Below the pieces are notes generated by a model. It was not told the origin of the DNA and searched no databases. It saw only the letters and a list, made by a program, of their open reading frames with translations. Of a DNA stretch of 64,000 nucleotides, positions 60,855 to 64,000 are shown piece after piece. The position numbers and the translations under genes were made by a program. Source of the DNA: Candidatus Shapirobacteria bacterium (GTDB taxonomy: Bacteria; Patescibacteria; Microgenomatia; UBA12405); NCBI GenBank assembly GCA_028704885.1, contig JAQWEN010000001.1, forward strand, positions 671,492-735,491, in the 5' to 3' direction. Each line of letters begins with the position of its first letter. Within the stretch, counting starts at the first letter, position 1.

Positions 60855-61886
60855 CTAAAAAATGAACATGGCGTCGCCAAAACTGAAAAAACGATATTCC
60901 TGATTAATAGCCTCTTGATAAGCATTAAAAATATTTTTTTTGCCAGCAAAGGCAGAAACTAGCATCAAAAGACTGGACTCGGGAAGATGAAAATTGGTGA
61001 TTAAAGCATCGATAAATTTAAATTTATATGGAGGATAAATAAAAATTTGAGTTGAACTTTGGCCAGATTTTAATTGATTATTTTCATAAGCACTTTCTAG
61101 AGTTCTAACTGAAGTGGTGCCGACAGCGATAATGCGCCTGCCCTGCTCCTTAGCCAGATTTAGACGTTTAGCAGTGTCGGTATCAATTTCGTAAAATTCT
61201 TGGTGGAGAGTTTTACTGGTAATATTCTCAGGACGAAGATTTTGAAAAGTGCCTAAACCAACATGAAGAGTAATATATTCAATCTGGACTCCCCTCTTTT
61301 TTAGATCTGAAAGTAATTTTTTAGTAAAATGAAGTCCAGCAGTCGGGGCGGCGGCGGAACCGGTTTCTTTAGCATAAACCGTCTGATATTCTTTTCTGAT
61401 TTCTGACTCTGAATCTTTTGAGGAAATATAGGGTGGAAGTGGAGTGTGACCTATTTTATCGAGAGTCTGTAAAAATTGTTGGTGCTTTTGATTAAAATTA
61501 ATTTCGATTTCTCCGGTAATTTTATTGCTTTTCATAACTTGGCCTTCTAAACTATGACCAAAGATTAATTTTTGACCAATAGTAAGACGAGGTTTAGAAA
61601 TCGTCTGCCAAGAAGCGGCGTCAATCTGATGAAGTAATAAAATTTCAAATTTACCACCGGTAGTTTTTTGACCAAAAAGGCGGGCTGGAAAAACCTTACT
61701 TTGATTTAAGACTAAAACGTCGTTTGAATTTAAAGTTTTTATTAAATCGAAAAATTTAAGATGATCTATTTTTCCAGTCTTTTTATTTAAAGACAATAGA
61801 CGGCAATGATCGCGTTTCGATTCAAGTTTGTTGGCAATTAATTTTTCAGGTAAATGATAAGAATAATCTTTTAAGTCTAAAGACAT
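60855..61886 (-). CDS. queA: S-adenosylmethionine:tRNA ribosyltransferase-isomerase
   Basis: Adds the epoxycyclopentane moiety of epoxyqueuosine to tRNA using SAM. The 343 residues show YSYHLPEKLIANKLESKRDHCRLL at the start, VLVLNQSKVFPARLFGQK, AAPTAGLHFTKKLL and HVGLGTFQNL, ITNFHLPESSLLMLVSAFAG, all family signatures. I start at ATG 61886; a TTG five codons earlier overlaps the TAAAAT box, which lies five bases from the ATG. No other queuosine genes are in the window. Confidence 0.94.
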   Translation of the reverse strand: MSLDLKDYSYHLPEKLIANKLESKRDHCRLLSLNKKTGKIDHLKFFDLIKTLNSNDVLVLNQSKVFPARLFGQKTTGGKFEILLLHQIDAASWQTISKPRLTIGQKLIFGHSLEGQVMKSNKITGEIEINFNQKHQQFLQTLDKIGHTPLPPYISSKDSESEIRKEYQTVYAKETGSAAAPTAGLHFTKKLLSDLKKRGVQIEYITLHVGLGTFQNLRPENITSKTLHQEFYEIDTDTAKRLNLAKEQGRRIIAVGTTSVRTLESAYENNQLKSGQSSTQIFIYPPYKFKFIDALITNFHLPESSLLMLVSAFAGKKNIFNAYQEAINQEYRFFSFGDAMFIF

Positions 61887-61904
61887 GGAGTATTTTACCA
61901 AAGC

Positions 61905-62378
61905 TTAGTTAAGAAGGGCGATAGAAAAATTCAAAATGGTAGCAAAGCTGACCCAAGCCAAGTAAGGTAACAATAAAATGCCAGCTTTTTTATTGAAGGA
62001 CCAAAACCTGATAATGGTTAACAGGATAGTTATCCAAAGGATTAAAATCTCACAAAAGGCGAGGGTTGGTGAATGAAAACCGAAAAACAAGAATGACCAA
62101 AGAACATTTAAAACTAACTGCGTCCAAAACCAAAATAAATTGTTCTTTTTATTCCAGACAAGATAAAGAGCAATACCAATGAGTAAAAACAACAGAGTCC
62201 AAACCGGAGCAAAAAGCCAAGAAGGAGGATTCCATGAGGGTTTAACGAGATCGGTTAAGTACCAAGTTTTAACCGAAGAAAAAGTAGCGATACTGCCAAT
62301 AATACCAGTGATTTCGACTATTAGAATACAAAAAATAAGTTTAATTGGATTAAATTTAACTTTTGATCCATCTTTCAT
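61905..62378 (-). CDS. TspO/MBR-family membrane protein
   Basis: A five-helix tryptophan-rich protein that binds porphyrins and other hydrophobic ligands. About 157 residues from ATG 62378 (MKDGSKVKFNPIK). PSWNPPSWLFAPVWTLLFLLIGIALYLVW and LNVLWSFLFFGFHSP are clear TspO signatures, and WVSFATILNFSIALLN ends it. I reject the longer frame to 62513: the extra 45 residues are not family-like and overlap the promoter of the RRM gene, while TATCAT lies six bases before ATG 62378. Divergent from the RRM gene. Confidence 0.9.
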   Translation of the reverse strand: MKDGSKVKFNPIKLIFCILIVEITGIIGSIATFSSVKTWYLTDLVKPSWNPPSWLFAPVWTLLFLLIGIALYLVWNKKNNLFWFWTQLVLNVLWSFLFFGFHSPTLAFCEILILWITILLTIIRFWSFNKKAGILLLPYLAWVSFATILNFSIALLN

Positions 62379-62409
62379 AAATAAATGATAACACTTTAAA
62401 CCAAGACCA

Positions 62410-62512
62410 TTTGCATTTAACTGACAAATTCGATACAATAGCAGCGTAGAGAAGTTTCTGTCAAGCGTGTTAGTTTTGAAAAGAGATCCTACAGTTATAT
62501 ATTTTTTAGACA
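62410..62512 (+). promoter_or_regulatory. Promoters and leader of the RRM gene
   Basis: One promoter fits at 62410-62439 (TTGCAT, 17 bases, TACAAT), giving a leader of about 65-70 bases. A second fits at 62476-62503 (TTGAAA, 16 bases, TATATT), nine bases before the ATG. Two start sites, one long and one nearly leaderless, would suit temperature control, but no experiment supports that. No Shine-Dalgarno is seen. Confidence 0.45.
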
Positions 62513-62851
62513 ATGATCAAAAAATTGTATGTCGGAGGATTGAGTTTCAATACTACCGATGAGACCTTAGGGGCATCTTTTGCCCAAGCTGGAACTGTCG
62601 TTTCAGCTATAGTTATTAAAGATAAATTTTCCGGCAGATCCAAAGGTTTTGGGTTTGTGGAAATGAACAGCGAAGAAGAAGCCAATGCTGCCATCGAAAT
62701 GTGGAATGATAAAGAATTGGATGGTCGAACCGTTAAAGTTAACGAAGCCAGACCAATGGAAGATCGACCTCCACGAAGAGATAATTTCTCTCGAGGTGGT
62801 AGTGACCGTGGTGGATTCGGCGGTGGAAGAAGTGGTGGTAGCAGATACTAA
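62513..62851 (+). CDS. RRM-domain RNA-binding protein with Gly-rich tail
   Basis: A 112-residue protein. Residues 1-80 form one RNA-recognition motif: RNP2 is LYVGGL, RNP1 is RSKGFGFVEM. The rest is an Arg/Gly/Ser tail (RDNFSRGGSDRGGFGGG). This arrangement is that of the cyanobacterial Rbp proteins, which bind single-stranded RNA and are often cold-induced. A strong terminator follows at 62876. The DEAD-box protein at 30434 also has a Gly/Arg-rich tail, so both may serve RNA folding. Confidence 0.92.
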   Translation: MIKKLYVGGLSFNTTDETLGASFAQAGTVVSAIVIKDKFSGRSKGFGFVEMNSEEEANAAIEMWNDKELDGRTVKVNEARPMEDRPPRRDNFSRGGSDRGGFGGGRSGGSRY

Positions 62852-62875
62852 TCTACTTTCTCTTTAAAACAATAA

Positions 62876-62903
62876 AACAGGGTGCTTCGGCACCCTGTTT
62901 TTG
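62876..62903 (+). terminator. Intrinsic terminator after the RRM gene
   Basis: ACAGGGTGC-TTCG-GCACCCTGT, a nine-base perfect stem with a UUCG loop, followed by TTTTG. Confidence 0.9.
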
Positions 62904-62918
62904 TGTTATATTGAGGAG

Positions 62919-63386
62919 ATGTCTAACTGTGAAACGATGGTTGGCTTTCAGGAAACAAGAATCCATTTGAGTCAAGACGATAGGGAAATTATTAATATAA
63001 CCAGGGTCGATGTTGATCATCAAATTGGAAGTGAGAGAAAATGGTACGGAGAAAATCCTTTTGAAAAATTAAATAATCAAGTAACTGACTTTGTTAAAAG
63101 TGAATTAGGTCAACAATACCAAGAAATAATTGTAAATAATTTTTGGGAAGTGTTAGTAAAGAAAGAAAGAAAAGTTAACTCAGCACAAAAATGTTTGGCT
63201 GGAGCCAAGGTTTCAGCGCTAATGGCGATGATAAACCAAAAAGATTTAAAAACGGCGGTTAATTTAGGATTGCAATCGATTGATTATCTTAAAAATTTAG
63301 GATTAAGTTATTATCTGGCAGAAAAAATAGAGAAAGAGTTTTACCAGAGTTTAATGACTGAAAACGAAAAAGTTGATTTGGTTTAG
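62919..63386 (+). CDS. Unknown soluble protein
   Basis: About 155 residues from ATG 62919; a TTG six codons upstream is in frame. Mostly helical and charged, no signal or membrane segment. CETMVGFQETRIHLSQDDREIINITRVDVDHQIG at the N-terminus may be strand-rich; KCLAGAKVSALMAMINQKDLKTAVNLGLQSIDYLKNLGLSYYLAEKIEKE looks like a helical repeat. TATATT lies six bases before the ATG, and GAGGAG directly touches it, too close for normal ribosome binding. I do not recognise a family. Confidence 0.65.
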   Translation: MSNCETMVGFQETRIHLSQDDREIINITRVDVDHQIGSERKWYGENPFEKLNNQVTDFVKSELGQQYQEIIVNNFWEVLVKKERKVNSAQKCLAGAKVSALMAMINQKDLKTAVNLGLQSIDYLKNLGLSYYLAEKIEKEFYQSLMTENEKVDLV

Positions 63387-63401
63387 GAATGGAATAATAA
63401 C

Positions 63402-63851
63402 TTAAATCTCTCCAATAGAAATATCGGTAATAGTGATTATTTGATCATTAACTGAAACTTTATCAAATTTTTTCTTGCCGATAAGAGCTTCACCGATCGG
63501 ACTTTTTATAGAAATCCAATCTGGTTTAAGACGAGCATCGTTTTTGCCAACTAAAGTTATGACCATAGTTCTTTGATCTTCTTCAAAACAAATGGAAACT
63601 TGATGACCAAAAGAAATGACGTCAGATTGAGTTGGAGCTGATTGGATAACGGCTTGTTTTAAATCATCAATGGCTTCAGAAATTTGAGAATTAAGGACAG
63701 TAGCTCTTTCACCCATAAAAATATAGGCAGAATTTTCCTTTAAATCCCCTTCAGCAGCAGCTTCGTTGCGCTGTTTATAAGTTCTTTCGAGTTCTTTTTG
63801 CAGGCTTTTTATTTCTTTTTCAAGATTTTCTTTGCCCAATTTAGTGATCAT
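63402..63851 (-). CDS. greA: Transcription elongation factor GreA/GreB
   Basis: Rescues backtracked RNA polymerase by stimulating transcript cleavage. The 149 residues form the N-terminal coiled coil (LEKEIKSLQKELERTYKQRNEAAAEGDLKENSAY) with acidic tip residues (D-L-K-E-N), then the FKBP-like C-terminal domain (ISIKSPIGEALIGKK). The tip and length fit GreA, slightly short of 158. TAAGAT lies eight bases before the ATG. The partial gene upstream ends 45 bases away. Confidence 0.92.
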   Translation of the reverse strand: MITKLGKENLEKEIKSLQKELERTYKQRNEAAAEGDLKENSAYIFMGERATVLNSQISEAIDDLKQAVIQSAPTQSDVISFGHQVSICFEEDQRTMVITLVGKNDARLKPDWISIKSPIGEALIGKKKFDKVSVNDQIITITDISIGEI

Positions 63852-63896
63852 GAGCGTTTATCTTAGCAAAAAATTGGGTTTAATTCAATTAATCTT

Positions 63897-64000
63897 TTAC
63901 CAACACCACCAAAGAAAACATTTCTTGTTAGAAGGAGTGGTTGATTCAGTTGAAGTTGATTCAGTTGAAGTTGATTCAGTTGAAGTTGATTCAGTGGTAG
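63897..64000 (-). CDS. C-terminus of an unknown protein with a Ser/Thr/Glu repeat (cut by window edge)
   Basis: The minus-strand frame enters at the right edge and ends at TAA 63899-63897. It encodes a five-residue repeat (STSTE type), then TTPSNKKCFLWWCW. Repetitive Ser/Thr/Glu linkers and a short Cys/Trp-rich end are plausible for a protein tail. The opposite strand is also open through the repeat, starting at ATG 63850, but would give a meaningless VDSVE repeat and overlap greA. No function can be named. Confidence 0.45.
   Translation of the reverse strand, partial: TTESTSTESTSTESTSTESTTPSNKKCFLWWCW
63935..63995. repeat. 15-base tandem repeat
   Basis: GTTGATTCAGTTGAA occurs about four times in direct tandem. 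Its period is five codons. It is probably a coding repeat of the partial minus-strand gene. Confidence 0.8.

Noticed and set aside
63850..64000. Plus-strand frame from ATG 63850 with VDSVE repeats
   Set aside because: Starts inside the greA start codon region and gives only a repeat; the minus-strand reading has a more protein-like end. Not fully excluded.

Overview
The window looks like a chromosomal segment of a Candidate Phyla Radiation (Patescibacteria) bacterium, most likely of the Microgenomates type. This is inferred from AT-rich DNA, tightly packed genes with overlapping starts and stops, a gatCAB route for Asn/Gln-tRNA, several GT-C membrane glycosyltransferases, a DUF2298 'YYY' protein, huge repeat-built surface proteins and the lack of biosynthetic operons. 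No rRNA, tRNA, CRISPR array, prophage or transposase was seen. Both ends cut a gene: a UvrD-type helicase start at the left and a Ser/Thr/Glu-repeat C-terminus at the right.

Layout. 0-1.4 kb: two tandem, look-alike small-gene cassettes with matching promoters, leader hairpins and terminators, plus a tiny membrane ORF. 1.4-10.6 kb: gatB, gatA, gatC, a FemAB-type peptidoglycan transferase, a UvrD/PcrA helicase, a DUF2298 protein carrying a LysM domain, and a PAP2 phosphatase. 10.7-20.5 kb: envelope glycan and pilus block (GT4, two GT-C enzymes, a UbiA-family polyprenyl-phosphate transferase, a surface protein with a sorting-like tail, PilO- and PilN-like proteins, MurJ). 20.5-31.7 kb: housekeeping genes (rpsT, metG, tatD, folD, map, a methyltransferase, a two-subunit 2-oxoacid oxidoreductase, an Nramp-family transporter, a DEAD-box helicase) mixed with small unknown genes.

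31.7-46.1 kb, all on the minus strand, is the most notable block. It runs from a TasA/camelysin-like exported protein, to a SipW-type signal peptidase fused to a large extracellular part, a second YPGF/FN3 surface protein, a protein of about 3,100 residues (vWA domain plus about 15 SpaA-like repeats and an MPGTG sorting signal), a sortase and an AlkD-like protein. I read it as a self-contained surface-matrix or giant-adhesin system: substrate, dedicated peptidase, adhesin and sortase in one cluster. The giant ORF joins two secreted proteins in frame across an A7-G-A7 tract.

46.2-64 kb: an alkyltransferase-like protein, a GIY-YIG protein, rarA, an SDR, another GT-C enzyme, a 1,938-residue RCC1-propeller/FN3 surface protein directly followed by a MacB-like ABC transporter pair, then DUF1846, mscL, queA, tspO, an RRM protein, an unknown gene and greA.

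Two features cut across the window. Many first genes have a TATAAT-like -10 only 5-8 bases before the start codon, so leaderless transcripts are probably common. Short palindromic repeats are scattered between genes and, in two or three places, inside reading frames.
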